From: Cyanobium sp. NIES-981
GTDB taxonomy: Bacteria > Cyanobacteriota > Cyanobacteriia > PCC-6307 > Cyanobiaceae
Direction of reading: 5' to 3'
Length of the DNA: 62,888 nucleotides
NCBI GenBank assembly: GCA_945877595.1
Contig: CAMDVN010000008.1
Span: 1-62,888, forward strand
Shown: positions 9,307 through 19,825 of the stretch, piece after piece
Position numbering within the stretch: position 1 is the stretch's first letter
Layout: each line of letters starts with the position of its first letter
Translations under genes and position numbers: made by a program
The notes under the pieces: model-generated
Database searches by the model: none
The model's input: only the letters and a program-made list of their open reading frames with translations
What the model was told of the DNA's origin: nothing

Positions 9307-11052
9307 ATGGTTGCACCCCCCTCGGCCGGCTTCCGGCGCCTTCTGCCGCTGCTGCTGCCCTATCGCCGGCCCCTGGCCGCAGGCGGGGTGTGCATGCTCG
9401 TGTTTGTGCTCTGCTGGCCCGTACTGGCCTGGCTGGCCGGCCAGTTGATTCCCGCCATCGGCGCTGGCGATTTCGCCAAGGTGTTGCGGGTGATCGGCCT
9501 GGCCCTGGCCGTGTTCATGCTGCAGAAACTGGCCCAATTTGGCCAAGACACGCTGCTGGCGGCTCCAGCTCTGCAGGTGAGCCAGGAGCTGCGGCGCGGG
9601 CTGTTTGCGCGGTTGCAGCGGCTTGACTTTGCCGTGCTCGAAAAGCTGTCGGCTGGAGATCTCACCTACCGCCTCACCGAAGACGCTGATCGGGTTGGCG
9701 AGGTGCTCTACAAGACCATTCAGGACACCACGCCCAGTGCTCTGCAGCTGGTCGTGGTCTTTGGCTACATGGTCTGGCTCGACTGGCGTCTTTCGCTCGC
9801 GACCCTGTTGTTGGCCCCTGTGGTGGCGGTGCTGGTGAGTGTGTTTGGCGCCCGGGTGATGGGGGCCGCTGAGCGCAGCCAGAAGCAGGTGAGCGAGCTG
9901 GCGGGCCTGCTGGGGGAGGCGATCGGAGGCCTCCCTCTGGTGCGGGCCTTTGCCGCCGAGCCCTGGCTGCAGCAGCGCTTTGAGCAGGAAATCGACCTGC
10001 ACCGCCGGGCCCGCTACCGCACCCAGCGGCTGCTGGCGCTCCAATACCCGGTGGTGGGGTTTCTCGAGGCCGCTGGCATTTTGGCCGTGTTGTTGATTGG
10101 GGCAGCCCGCATCCAGGCCGGTGGCCTCGATGCCCAGGGCTTCAGCAGCTATGTGACCGCGTTGTTGATGTTGATCGATCCGATCAGCCACCTCACCACC
10201 AATTTCAATGAGTTTCAGCAGGGCCAAGCCTCGCTGCGGCGGTTGCGGGAGATTGAGCTTGAGGCTGTGGAGGCTCCCGATCGTGCCGATGCTCGCCCCC
10301 TGGGCACGGTGCAGGGCGAGTTGGCCCTGCGCAATGTGAGCTTTGGCTATGACCCCGGCCAGGCTGTGCTGCGCGAGCTCAATCTCACGGTGAGACCCGG
10401 CCAGGTGGTGGCCCTGGTGGGGCCTTCGGGGGCCGGCAAAAGCACGCTCTTTTCCCTGCTGCTCCGCTTCAACACGGCCCAGCAGGGTCAGGTGCTGCTT
10501 GACGGCCATGATCTCGCCAACCTGCGGGCCCGGGAGCTGCGTCAGGCGGTGGCCTTGGTGCCGCAGCAGAGCAGTGTGTTTTCGGGCACCGTGGCCGAGG
10601 CGATTGCCTTTGGTCGCCCGGCCACCTCTGAGCAGATTCACCGCGCCGCTGAGCTGGCCAATGCGGCGGGCTTCATTGAAGCCCTCCCCCTGGGTTACAA
10701 CAGCCGCATCGAGGAGCGGGGCACCAATTTTTCGGGCGGGCAATTGCAGCGCCTCGCCATTGCCCGCGCCGTGCTGGGTAACCCCGCCGTGCTGCTGCTT
10801 GATGAGGCCACCAGTGCCCTCGATGCCGAGGCGGAGCAGGCCGTGCAGCGGGGCCTCGACCGGGCGATGGCCGGCCGCACCGTGCTGGTGATCGCGCACC
10901 GACTCTCCACGGTTCAGAGCGCCGATCACATCGTGGTGCTTGAGGCCGGCCGCATCGTGGAGCAAGGCTCCCATGCCCAGCTCATGGTCCAGGGCGGTCG
11001 CTACCGCGAGCTCTGCGAGCGCCAGCTGATTCACCTGGGGCCATGTGGCTGA
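9307..11052 (+). CDS. ABC exporter, fused membrane and ATPase domains
   Basis: 581 residues: a half-size exporter acting as a dimer in a membrane. The N-terminal ~310 residues carry six hydrophobic segments (for example GGVCMLVFVLCWPVLAWLAG and LSLATLLLAPVVAVLVSVFG). The ATPase has Walker A GPSGAGKST, Q-loop LVPQQSSVFSG, signature FSGGQLQR, Walker B AVLLLDEATSALD and the H-loop IAHRLST. It resembles the MsbA/BmrA-type multidrug or lipid exporters of cyanobacteria; the substrate is not predictable. Its stop overlaps the GTG of the next small ORF. Confidence 0.93.
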   Translation: MVAPPSAGFRRLLPLLLPYRRPLAAGGVCMLVFVLCWPVLAWLAGQLIPAIGAGDFAKVLRVIGLALAVFMLQKLAQFGQDTLLAAPALQVSQELRRGLFARLQRLDFAVLEKLSAGDLTYRLTEDADRVGEVLYKTIQDTTPSALQLVVVFGYMVWLDWRLSLATLLLAPVVAVLVSVFGARVMGAAERSQKQVSELAGLLGEAIGGLPLVRAFAAEPWLQQRFEQEIDLHRRARYRTQRLLALQYPVVGFLEAAGILAVLLIGAARIQAGGLDAQGFSSYVTALLMLIDPISHLTTNFNEFQQGQASLRRLREIELEAVEAPDRADARPLGTVQGELALRNVSFGYDPGQAVLRELNLTVRPGQVVALVGPSGAGKSTLFSLLLRFNTAQQGQVLLDGHDLANLRARELRQAVALVPQQSSVFSGTVAEAIAFGRPATSEQIHRAAELANAAGFIEALPLGYNSRIEERGTNFSGGQLQRLAIARAVLGNPAVLLLDEATSALDAEAEQAVQRGLDRAMAGRTVLVIAHRLSTVQSADHIVVLEAGRIVEQGSHAQLMVQGGRYRELCERQLIHLGPCG

Positions 11053-11374
11053 GCTGGCGGCTTTTGAGCCGCCCCCTAACCTGAGGCGCAGTTCACCGCT
11101 GAACCCTTTGGATTCCGCCAGCCAACCCCCGGTCAACGCCCCCGGGTTCAATGTGCCTGAAGGGGCCAACCAGCCCCCCGTGCTCACGTTTGAGGGCAAT
11201 CGCTACGACCTCAACACCCTGCCCGATGAGGTCAAAGAACTTGTGCGCGGCATGCAGGTGGCCGATGCCCAGTTGCGCATGCATGAAGACACCCTCAAGG
11301 TGCTGGCCATCGGTCGTCAGTCGATGGCCATGCAGCTCAATGAGCGGCTCAAAAGCATCACCCCGATGGCTTAA
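11045..11374 (+). CDS. Small conserved cyanobacterial protein (DUF6447-like)
   Basis: Up to 109 residues. The recognisable part is VLTFEGNRYDLNTLPDEVKELVRGMQVADAQLRMHEDTLKVLAIGRQ, a short strand, a D-L-x-x-LP loop and a long amphipathic helix, which I associate with the cyanobacterial DUF6447 family of unknown function. The listed GTG start overlaps the ABC exporter stop. TTG at 11108-11110 (giving M/L-DSASQPP) would place the start just before a proline-rich linker and is a good alternative. Probably co-transcribed with the exporter. Confidence 0.72.
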   Translation: MAELAAFEPPPNLRRSSPLNPLDSASQPPVNAPGFNVPEGANQPPVLTFEGNRYDLNTLPDEVKELVRGMQVADAQLRMHEDTLKVLAIGRQSMAMQLNERLKSITPMA

Positions 11375-11393
11375 AGGCTCTAAGCCTTGACGC

Positions 11394-11441
11394 CTCAGTC
11401 TGAAGATCTGAGTCAGTAAGTCTGAGTCAGAAAGTCTGAGG
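11394..11441. repeat. 14-bp tandem repeats rich in CTGAGTCAG
   Basis: Units AAGTCTGAGTCAGA and close variants repeat about three times at 14-bp spacing (11403, 11418, 11432), with a CTCAGTCTG lead-in. They fill the spacer between convergent genes, 20 bp after the upstream stop. Confidence 0.7.
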
Positions 11442-11467
11442 CCGGGTGGGTGTGCTGATCCCGCTGC

Positions 11468-12481
11468 TCATCCCACCACGGTCTTGGCCGACTTGATCAG
11501 GTCTTCCGGCAGGGTGACGCCAATCGCACTGGCGGTGGTTTTGTTGACCATCAGTTCGGTTTTGGTGAGGGGTTCAAAGGCCATTTTGGCCGGGGATTCA
11601 CCCTTGAGTACCCTCACTGCCAGCTGGCCGGCGGCATAGCCATCGTCAAAGTAGGCCCAGCCGATCGTGGCCAGGCAGCCGGGCAATTTGATGTCGTCGG
11701 CATCCACGGAATAGACGGGAATCTTCTTCTCAAGGCCCACCTTGGCAATCGAGCCGAAGCCCTGAATGGTGGCGTAATCGCCGATCTTCACGAAGGCCTC
11801 CACCTTCTTTTCGGCCAGCACCTGGGCCGCCTGGAGGACTTCACCGGAATTGGCGACCGACTGTTCGATCACGGTGATGTTGCGCTTGGCCGCTTCCGTT
11901 TTGAGGACCTTGGCTTCGTATTCGGAGTTGGGTTCGCCGGGATTGAAAATCAGCCCCACTGTCTTGAGCTGGGGATTGACCTGGCGGGCTAGATCGAGCT
12001 CCTTGCCGACTGGATTGGTGCCAATGGTGCCCACCACGTTGGGGCGATGGTCGCCGATGCCGCCGGGGGGGGTGCCGGCTCCGGCACCCCAGGGATTGGA
12101 GCAGTAACAGAAGACCACCGGAGTGGTTTCGGGCGCCACCTTCATGGCGGCCTGCAGCGGCGGCGTGCCCACCGCGAGGATCATGTCGACCGGCTCGCTC
12201 ACAAACTGCTTCATCACCAAGGTGGTGTTGGGAAGCTCTCCAGCGGCGTCTTTCTGGATGAAATTGACGGTTTTGCCGGGGATGTAGCCCGCCTCGGCCA
12301 GAGCCGCCTCAAAGCCCTTGCGGGTGTTGGTGGGGGGCGGCGCATCCACCATCTGCAACATGCCGATCGTGGGCCCCTTGGCCTTGGGTCCACCGCCCAG
12401 TTTTCCGCAGGCCGACAGCACCACGGTGCTCACGGCTCCGGCACCCACCAGGCTCAGAAACTCACGACGCTGCAGACCCAT
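11468..12481 (-). CDS. ABC substrate-binding lipoprotein, TrpX family
   Basis: 337 residues. The N-terminus has a Tat-like twin arginine (LQRREFLSLVGAGAVSTVVLSAC) ending in an LSAC lipobox, so it is likely exported and anchored by a lipidated Cys. The mature protein has the GMLQMVDAPPPTNTRKGFEAAL start and VNFIQKDAAGE of the PF04392 ABC substrate-binding family, whose studied members (TrpX) bind aromatic amino acids. It is the last gene of a permease-ATPase-binding protein operon, four bases after the ATPase stop. Ligand identity is inferred only from family. Confidence 0.88.
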   Translation of the reverse strand: MGLQRREFLSLVGAGAVSTVVLSACGKLGGGPKAKGPTIGMLQMVDAPPPTNTRKGFEAALAEAGYIPGKTVNFIQKDAAGELPNTTLVMKQFVSEPVDMILAVGTPPLQAAMKVAPETTPVVFCYCSNPWGAGAGTPPGGIGDHRPNVVGTIGTNPVGKELDLARQVNPQLKTVGLIFNPGEPNSEYEAKVLKTEAAKRNITVIEQSVANSGEVLQAAQVLAEKKVEAFVKIGDYATIQGFGSIAKVGLEKKIPVYSVDADDIKLPGCLATIGWAYFDDGYAAGQLAVRVLKGESPAKMAFEPLTKTELMVNKTTASAIGVTLPEDLIKSAKTVVG

Positions 12482-12485
12482 GCGA

Positions 12486-13283
12486 TCAAGTGGAAGAGGC
12501 TGGGGCCACTATGGACGTGCTGTAGAGCTCCCGCAATGCCGCTGGATTGAGTGCCGCCCGCTCGGCTGAATTCCAGTCGCCGATCACCTGCCCTTCATGC
12601 AGCATCACCAGCCGGTCGCCATGGCTCAGGGCCTGCTCAAGGCTGTGGGTCACCATCAACGCTGTGGTGCCCAGCTGGCGGATCAGGCGGTCGGTGAGGG
12701 CCATCACGATCGCCTCAGCTCGGGGATCGAGGGCGGCGGTGTGCTCATCGAGCAGCAGCAGATCCGGCGATCCCAGCGTGGCCATCACCAGGCTGAGGGT
12801 TTGGCGCTGTCCGCCCGAGAGCTGACCTACCGGTTCATCGAGTCGATCGGCCAGGGGCAGGCCTAGGTCGCCCAGCAGGTCGCGGTAGCGGCGCCGGTCG
12901 GCGGCATTGGGATGGATGCCGCCGAGCCCCCGCCAACTCAGCGCCGGACGGTGGCGCCGCTCCGCCAGACGCAGGTTTTCGGCCACACTCAGCCCCGGGC
13001 AGGTGCCCTCTAGGGGGTTCTGCATCACCCGCCCGATCCAGCGGGCCCGCTGGTGGTCGTTGAGCCGGTGCAGGGGCCTTGCCCCCAGATGGATCTGGCC
13101 GCCTGTGGGGCGCAGGGTTCCGGCGACCAGGTTGAGGAGGGTCGATTTGCCCGAGCCATTGCTGCCGATCAGCACCAGAAACTGCCCCTGGGGACAGCTG
13201 ATCGACAACGCGTTGAACAACTGGCGCCAGGCCAGGCCCGGTACCGGATGGCCCCAGCTGAGACCTTCGACGGTGAGGCTCAT
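12486..13283 (-). CDS. ABC importer ATPase, TrpZ-like
   Basis: 265 residues. Walker A is GSNGSGKST, Q-loop GRVMQNPLEGT, signature QLSGGQRQTLSLVMA, Walker B PDLLLLDEHTAALDP (DEHTAALD is typical of this subfamily), and the H-loop is MVTHSLEQAL. It energises the neighbouring permease on the cytoplasmic side. Its start overlaps the permease stop by four bases (ATGA). Confidence 0.92.
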   Translation of the reverse strand: MSLTVEGLSWGHPVPGLAWRQLFNALSISCPQGQFLVLIGSNGSGKSTLLNLVAGTLRPTGGQIHLGARPLHRLNDHQRARWIGRVMQNPLEGTCPGLSVAENLRLAERRHRPALSWRGLGGIHPNAADRRRYRDLLGDLGLPLADRLDEPVGQLSGGQRQTLSLVMATLGSPDLLLLDEHTAALDPRAEAIVMALTDRLIRQLGTTALMVTHSLEQALSHGDRLVMLHEGQVIGDWNSAERAALNPAALRELYSTSIVAPASST

Positions 13284-14167
13284 GACTGCTGGCTCCCCGG
13301 GTCGGAGAGCCCCGGGATGCGCAGCCGGCCAAAGGCCAGGGCGATCAGGAGCAGCAGGGCTGTGGCGAGTTTGAGATCCACCGGTTCAAGACCCAGCTGC
13401 AGGGCGATGGCGATCATGGTCCGAAACAGAATCGCCCCGACCACCACGGCCAGGAGGGCCATCGGCAGGGTGCGGGGCCGCACGACCGATTCGCCGATGA
13501 TCACCATGCCGAGGCCCAGGATTAAGGAGCCGATGCCCATCGTCACATCGGCAAAACCCTGATAGATGGCCACCAGGCCGCCGGCGAGGGCCACGAGGCC
13601 ATTGGCCGCGGCGATGCCGAGGGTGAGCCCACGGCGCTGGTTGATGCCATTGGCCCGGGCCATGGTGGGGTTGTTCCCCAGGGCCCGCAGCGCCAAGCCA
13701 AAATCAGTGGCCAGCAGAAGGCTGATCAGCAGGATCAGGCCCACAACCGCCAAGGTGAGGCCCAGGGCCCACTGGTCGTCGAGGCCCACGCTGAGGTCTG
13801 GCAGGTTCAGGATCCCGCGGGGCGTCTCTGGCAGGGGAATGTTGGAGCGCCCCATCAGGCGCAAGGTGATCGAATAGAGGCCCGTGGTGGTCAAGATGCC
13901 TGCAAACAGGTCATTGACGCCGAGGCGGGTGTGGATCAGGCCGGTGACCAATCCCGCCAGGCAGCCAAACAGGATCGCCAGGCCGAGTGCCAAGGGGACT
14001 GACACTCCCTGGCTGATCAGCATGGCGGCCGTGCCGCCGCCCAGGGCAAAGGAACCGTCGACGGTGAGGTCAGGAAAATTGAGGACGCGCAGCGTCAGAT
14101 AGGTGCCCAGGGCCAGGCCGGCATAGGCCAGACCCTGGTCATAGGCACCGAGCCAGAGGGAAAGCAT
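13280..14167 (-). CDS. ABC importer permease, TrpY/branched-chain type
   Basis: 295 residues, almost entirely hydrophobic with about eight to nine membrane segments. Family landmarks are LNFPDLTVDGSFALGGG and LRALGNNPTMARANGIN, the EAA-like cytoplasmic loop of the branched-chain/TrpY permease family. It is the first of three overlapping genes (permease, ATPase, lipoprotein). The DUF3386-like gene on the same strand lies 46 bp upstream and may be part of the same transcript. Confidence 0.91.
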   Translation of the reverse strand: MLSLWLGAYDQGLAYAGLALGTYLTLRVLNFPDLTVDGSFALGGGTAAMLISQGVSVPLALGLAILFGCLAGLVTGLIHTRLGVNDLFAGILTTTGLYSITLRLMGRSNIPLPETPRGILNLPDLSVGLDDQWALGLTLAVVGLILLISLLLATDFGLALRALGNNPTMARANGINQRRGLTLGIAAANGLVALAGGLVAIYQGFADVTMGIGSLILGLGMVIIGESVVRPRTLPMALLAVVVGAILFRTMIAIALQLGLEPVDLKLATALLLLIALAFGRLRIPGLSDPGSQQS

Positions 14168-14213
14168 CGACGCATTGTGCCCCGTCTGCGGCCAGCTGAC
14201 TGTTGGCCAAGAT

Positions 14214-14906
14214 TCAGGTCAGCGGCTTGAGATCCTCAAAACGAAACAGCTGCTCGCCGGCAGGGGTGTCCCCATGGGCTTCGTTGTGGACCAACCGCTC
14301 GCTCAGCACCCATGGGCCTCCCTCGCTCAAGGGCACAAATGTGTCGGTGAAGTGGCTCTTGCCGCCGCGCAGCTCGCCGCTGGCGGGATCGGCGTATTGG
14401 CTCGAATAGGTGTGGCTCAGGTAGCCGCTGCCGGTGTGGGTGACGCTCTCGGTAAAGATCGTCACCACCGTGCCGTGGATGTGGCGGTGCACCATCGTGA
14501 CCACATCGTTGTGGACGCGGTAGCGGTCACCGGTGTTTTTGCCGCCCACGATCACTTCGGTGCCCACGCTGTCGGTGTCACCGGCGCTGAAGGTGTTGTT
14601 GCCGTGGGTCTGCTCGAATGAGCGCCGCACCCGGTGGATCGCCACCTCCCACAGCTGGGAGCCGATGGCCTTGTGGATCTCTTCGTTGTCGATGCCTTCG
14701 ACCGTGGCCTTGAGGTCGGCGCCCACCTGGAAGGTGCCCTCGACCCTGCGGTCGTCCTGCTCCCACACGCAACGCCCGCTGTATCCGCCGAAGCCCGGCT
14801 CCCAGGTGTAGCGATTTTCATAGGCGGCTCTGAACGCGGCGGTGCAGTCGCTGCCAGGGGCGATTGGGGTGGCGATCTGGGTGGGGGCCTCGGGGGTGGC
14901 GGTCAC
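14214..14906 (-). CDS. DUF3386-like cyanobacterial protein
   Basis: 230 residues, GTG start. I recognise the cyanobacterial DUF3386 pattern: AAYENRYTWEPGFGGYSGRC, then a beta-rich body with VGADLKATVEGIDN, SQLWEVAIHRVRRSFEQTHG and a conserved YRVHNDVVTMVHRHIHGT core, and FTDTFVPLSEGG near the end. No signal peptide or membrane segment. The repeated His residues in VHNDVVTMVHRHIHG could bind a ligand or metal, but function is unknown. It is divergent from katG across a repeat-rich spacer and codirectional with the ABC importer. Confidence 0.8.
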   Translation of the reverse strand: MTATPEAPTQIATPIAPGSDCTAAFRAAYENRYTWEPGFGGYSGRCVWEQDDRRVEGTFQVGADLKATVEGIDNEEIHKAIGSQLWEVAIHRVRRSFEQTHGNNTFSAGDTDSVGTEVIVGGKNTGDRYRVHNDVVTMVHRHIHGTVVTIFTESVTHTGSGYLSHTYSSQYADPASGELRGGKSHFTDTFVPLSEGGPWVLSERLVHNEAHGDTPAGEQLFRFEDLKPLT

Positions 14907-14950
14907 AGTGAATCCATGCTGGATTCCAACCCTAACGATCTGCGTAGCAA

Positions 14951-14994
14951 GGAGTCAGCGGTGAGTCAGCAGGGAGTCAGCGGAGTTTCAGCCG
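14951..14994 (+). repeat. 11-bp phased repeats (GAGTCAGC) in the katG upstream region
   Basis: Three clear units, GGAGTCAGCGG, TGAGTCAGCAG and GGAGTCAGCGG (14951, 14962, 14973), are followed by a degenerate AGTTTCAGCCG (14984). The spacing is exactly 11 bp. OmpR/PhoB-family regulators often bind direct repeats at 11-bp phasing, so this is a candidate operator for katG. It may equally act on the divergent DUF3386-like gene. Confidence 0.6.
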
Positions 14995-15011
14995 CGCCGC
15001 GCCGGTGGTTG

Positions 15012-17296
<2,285 letters not shown>

Positions 17297-17306
17297 CGGC
17301 ATTGGC

Positions 17307-17344
17307 GGGGGGGTTGGCGGGGTTGGGGGGTTGGGGGTTGGGGG
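17307..17344 (+). other. G-quadruplex-type G-tract array
   Basis: Five G-runs of 4 to 7 bases (17307-17313, 17319-17322, 17325-17330, 17333-17337, 17340-17344), mostly separated by TT, fill the spacer between the convergent katG and small-protein gene stops. The pattern fits a very stable parallel G-quadruplex on the katG mRNA-sense strand. There is no ordinary hairpin terminator here. Confidence 0.7.
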
Positions 17345-17365
17345 CCAAGCCCCAGCATTGCCGGC

Positions 17366-17755
17366 TCAATACATCCCCCCAGGGGGCGGACGGCGGCCAC
17401 CGCGCCCTCCCCCACCATCGGGGGGTGGGCCAAAGCCTGGCCCGGGCGGTTCCTCCCCGGGGCGCCTGAGGCCGTAGCGGGCCCGCACACTCTCAATTTG
17501 GCGTCGGAAGCGTTCCCGCTGCTCCCATTCCCGGTCTCGTTCTTGCCGGTGGCAGTCGTGCAGGGCCCGGAGGTTGCGGGCCGCCTCCACGCAGCGCTGG
17601 GAGGTTCGAACCAGCTGTAGGGCTTCGGCCAATTTCTTCTGTTCCAGGCTTTTGAGAATGGGGAAGGCCCGCTGGTCTTGCGCCAGGCCGGGGAGGCCCA
17701 GTAGCAGCGACGCGGCGATGCCGGCAAGCCAGCGGTGGCGGGGTCTGGGGCCCAT
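17366..17755 (-). CDS. Small secreted Cys-pair protein, paralogue B, last gene of two-component operon
   Basis: 129 residues. RHRWLAGIAASLLLGLPGLAQ is a Sec signal peptide. The mature part is one helical domain with LKSLEQKKLAEALQLVRTSQ, then C55 and C68 (CX12C) in ALHDCHRQ, ending at RARYGL, followed by a Pro/Gly-rich tail. It is clearly related to the first gene of the same operon: both share LK-LE-KL, CV, ALHxCHRQ and RxRYGL with identical Cys spacing. It starts 1 nt after the kinase stop. The periplasmic location and operon position recall CpxP/Spy-type accessory proteins of sensor kinases, but I see no LTxxQ motif, so this is analogy only. Confidence 0.82.
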   Translation of the reverse strand: MGPRPRHRWLAGIAASLLLGLPGLAQDQRAFPILKSLEQKKLAEALQLVRTSQRCVEAARNLRALHDCHRQERDREWEQRERFRRQIESVRARYGLRRPGEEPPGPGFGPPPDGGGGRGGRRPPPGGMY

Positions 17756-17756
17756 C

Positions 17757-19091
17757 TCAGCTGAGTGCCGCTGGTTGGCATTGGCCGATGAAGCGGGCGC
17801 ATAGCCCGCCGCCTTGGGCGGTGGGCACGGTCTCCAGGACCATGCGGCCGCCGTGGGCCTGGGCCGTGCGCTCGGCGATCGCCAGGCCCAGGCCGCAGTG
17901 GCCCTCGCCGCGGCGGGCCCGGTCGAGACGCTGGAAGGGCTCCAGGGCCCGGGCCATGGCCTGCTCTGGAATCCCAGGGCCGGCATCGATGACTTCGATG
18001 GCGTAGCCGCTGGAGCCCTCCTGGCGGAGCCGCAAGTGGCGGGGCGCGGCCCCATACTCCAGGGCATTGTCAACCAGATTGCTGATGGCGCGGGCCATGG
18101 CGATGGGCTGAACGGAGGCCTCAACCTCGGCGAGCTCCAGCTCCAGTTGCCGCTCGTCATACCGACCGGAGAGCTCCTGGAGCAGGCTGTGCAGCGGGAC
18201 TGCGACGAAGGCTTCCCGGCTGCCCGACCCCGCATACAACAGGAATTGCTGGGTAATACGGCCGAGGGCGTCGAGATCGGCCGCCAATTTGCCCTGGGCC
18301 TGGCGGTCGAGGCACAGGGTGCTCTGGGCCTCAGGACCTCCCTGCAGGCGCAGCTTCAGGCGGGTCAGCGGACTGTTGAGGTCATGGGCGATGCCCGCCA
18401 ACATGGTTTGACGTTCGCGTTCGCTGGCCTGGAGGCGAGCGAGCATGGCGTTGAAGTGTTCGCTGAGCTGGCGCACCTCCTGGGCCCCGCTGGCCGGGGC
18501 CGGCTGGCCATCGGTACCGCTCCTGATCTGGGCCATGGCCTTCTCGAGCCGGCGCATGGGCCGGCGCACCTCGAGAACCAAAAAAAGGCCTCCGGCCATC
18601 ACGCTGCCGGTGATCAGGGAGAGGGACAGCAGCAGGGGATCGGTGCTGAGGAACCGCGGTGAGGGCAAGGGGAAGAAGAGCCAGACCGGCTCCAGCGGTG
18701 AGATCAGGCGGATCCAGATCCCCCGCTCGGGGTGCCGTTGGAGCTGTAGCTCCGGGCAGTGGCCCAGGCGGTTGCACAGCAGGGGTTCCAGCAAGGCCAG
18801 CTGCCGCACCAGGGTGCTGTCACCGTTGCCGGGTTCTGGGTTGGGATCGTGGGCCACCAGCAGCCGGTAGCCATTGAGGGTGGAGACGGCGGCGGGGGGA
18901 TAGCGCTCGAGCGCAAGTTCACTCAGGCTGATGTTGTGGGCCAGGATGTTGGTGGACTGTTCGATCTGGTTCTGCTCAAGTTTTGACCCCAATGCGGTGC
19001 GAAACACCAGCAAACTGCCCAGCCACGACAACAGGAAAAAACCGATCAGCCGCCAGGAGAGTGATCCCCTGCCCAGGGTGGGGAAGGCCAT
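17757..19091 (-). CDS. Sensor histidine kinase with extracytoplasmic Cys pair
   Basis: 444 residues. TM1 is about residues 12-31, a periplasmic domain covers 32-150, TM2 about 151-174, and a HAMP linker follows. The dimerisation box is AGIAHDLNSPLTRLK with phosphorylatable H236; the ATPase has ISNLVDNALEYG (N box), VIDAGPGIP (G1) and HCGLGLAIAERTAQAHGG (G2). This is the EnvZ-like class. The extracytoplasmic domain has C106 and C112 (CX5C), a plausible disulfide or metal site. It overlaps the regulator by one base (TGATG) and is followed at 1 nt by a secreted Cys-pair protein. The signal is unknown; thiol redox state is an inference. Confidence 0.92.
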   Translation of the reverse strand: MAFPTLGRGSLSWRLIGFFLLSWLGSLLVFRTALGSKLEQNQIEQSTNILAHNISLSELALERYPPAAVSTLNGYRLLVAHDPNPEPGNGDSTLVRQLALLEPLLCNRLGHCPELQLQRHPERGIWIRLISPLEPVWLFFPLPSPRFLSTDPLLLSLSLITGSVMAGGLFLVLEVRRPMRRLEKAMAQIRSGTDGQPAPASGAQEVRQLSEHFNAMLARLQASERERQTMLAGIAHDLNSPLTRLKLRLQGGPEAQSTLCLDRQAQGKLAADLDALGRITQQFLLYAGSGSREAFVAVPLHSLLQELSGRYDERQLELELAEVEASVQPIAMARAISNLVDNALEYGAAPRHLRLRQEGSSGYAIEVIDAGPGIPEQAMARALEPFQRLDRARRGEGHCGLGLAIAERTAQAHGGRMVLETVPTAQGGGLCARFIGQCQPAALS

Positions 19092-19816
19092 CAGCTGACC
19101 GCCGGTTGGCCGTCGGGCACAAACACATAGCCAAACCCCCAGACCGTCTGGATGTAACGCGGACGGCGGGGGTCGGGTTCGATCAGCTTGCGCAACCTGG
19201 AAACCTGCACGTCCATGCTGCGGGCATCGGTGTCGCTGGCTGGGCCCCGGGCGATTTCAATCAGCCGCTGCCGCGATAGGGGGCGGTGGGCGTTTTGCAC
19301 AAAGGCCGCCAGCAAACTGAACTCGCCGCTGGTGATCGAGAGGGCGCGCTCGCCGCAGTACAGCGTGCGGGCGCTGAGATTCAGCACGCAGTGGCCAAAG
19401 ACCACCGGTGCTTCGGCCTCCATGGGTGCGCCCACGGGCCGCTGGTTGTGACGGCGCAGAACCGAGTCGACCCGGGCCGTTAACTCTCGGGGCAGAAAGG
19501 GCTTGGCGAGGTAGTCGTCGGCCCCCTGCTCCAGGCCGATGATGCGGTCGACCGGATCCCCCTTGGCCGTCAACATCACGACGGGGAGGTCATCCTGGGC
19601 ACTACGCAGCTGACGCAGCAAGGCGAGACCGTCCTGTCCCGGCAGCATCAGGTCAAGAACGACCAAATCTGGGCGCTGGAATGACAGCCGAGCCAGGAAC
19701 AGTTCGGCTGTTTCAAAACAGCGCACGTCATAGCCATTCTCGACTAGGTAAGTGCCCAACATGTCCCGAAGTTCCGGGTCATCGTCGACTAACCAAATGG
19801 TGAAGGGTTTCGCCAT
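19091..19816 (-). CDS. OmpR-family response regulator
   Basis: 241 residues. The receiver domain is complete: acidic triad DDD (11-13), phosphoacceptor D55 in VVLDLMLPG, T in MLTAKG and K in LAKPF. The C-terminal winged helix has LSITSGEFSLL, SRQRLIEIARG, SMDVQVSRLRKLIEPDPRRPRYIQTVWGFGYVF. It is the cognate partner of the following kinase. OmpR/PhoB proteins bind 11-bp-phased direct repeats, and such repeats lie upstream of this operon and of neighbouring katG. Confidence 0.94.
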   Translation of the reverse strand: MAKPFTIWLVDDDPELRDMLGTYLVENGYDVRCFETAELFLARLSFQRPDLVVLDLMLPGQDGLALLRQLRSAQDDLPVVMLTAKGDPVDRIIGLEQGADDYLAKPFLPRELTARVDSVLRRHNQRPVGAPMEAEAPVVFGHCVLNLSARTLYCGERALSITSGEFSLLAAFVQNAHRPLSRQRLIEIARGPASDTDARSMDVQVSRLRKLIEPDPRRPRYIQTVWGFGYVFVPDGQPAVS

Positions 19817-19825
19817 GGGCTGAGT

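Noticed and set aside
9286-11199. Upstream extension of the S4-protein frame (700 codons) antisense to the ABC exporter
   Set aside because: The exporter has complete ABC motifs on the plus strand; the antisense frame is Gln/His/Gly-rich, typical of a shadow in GC-rich DNA.
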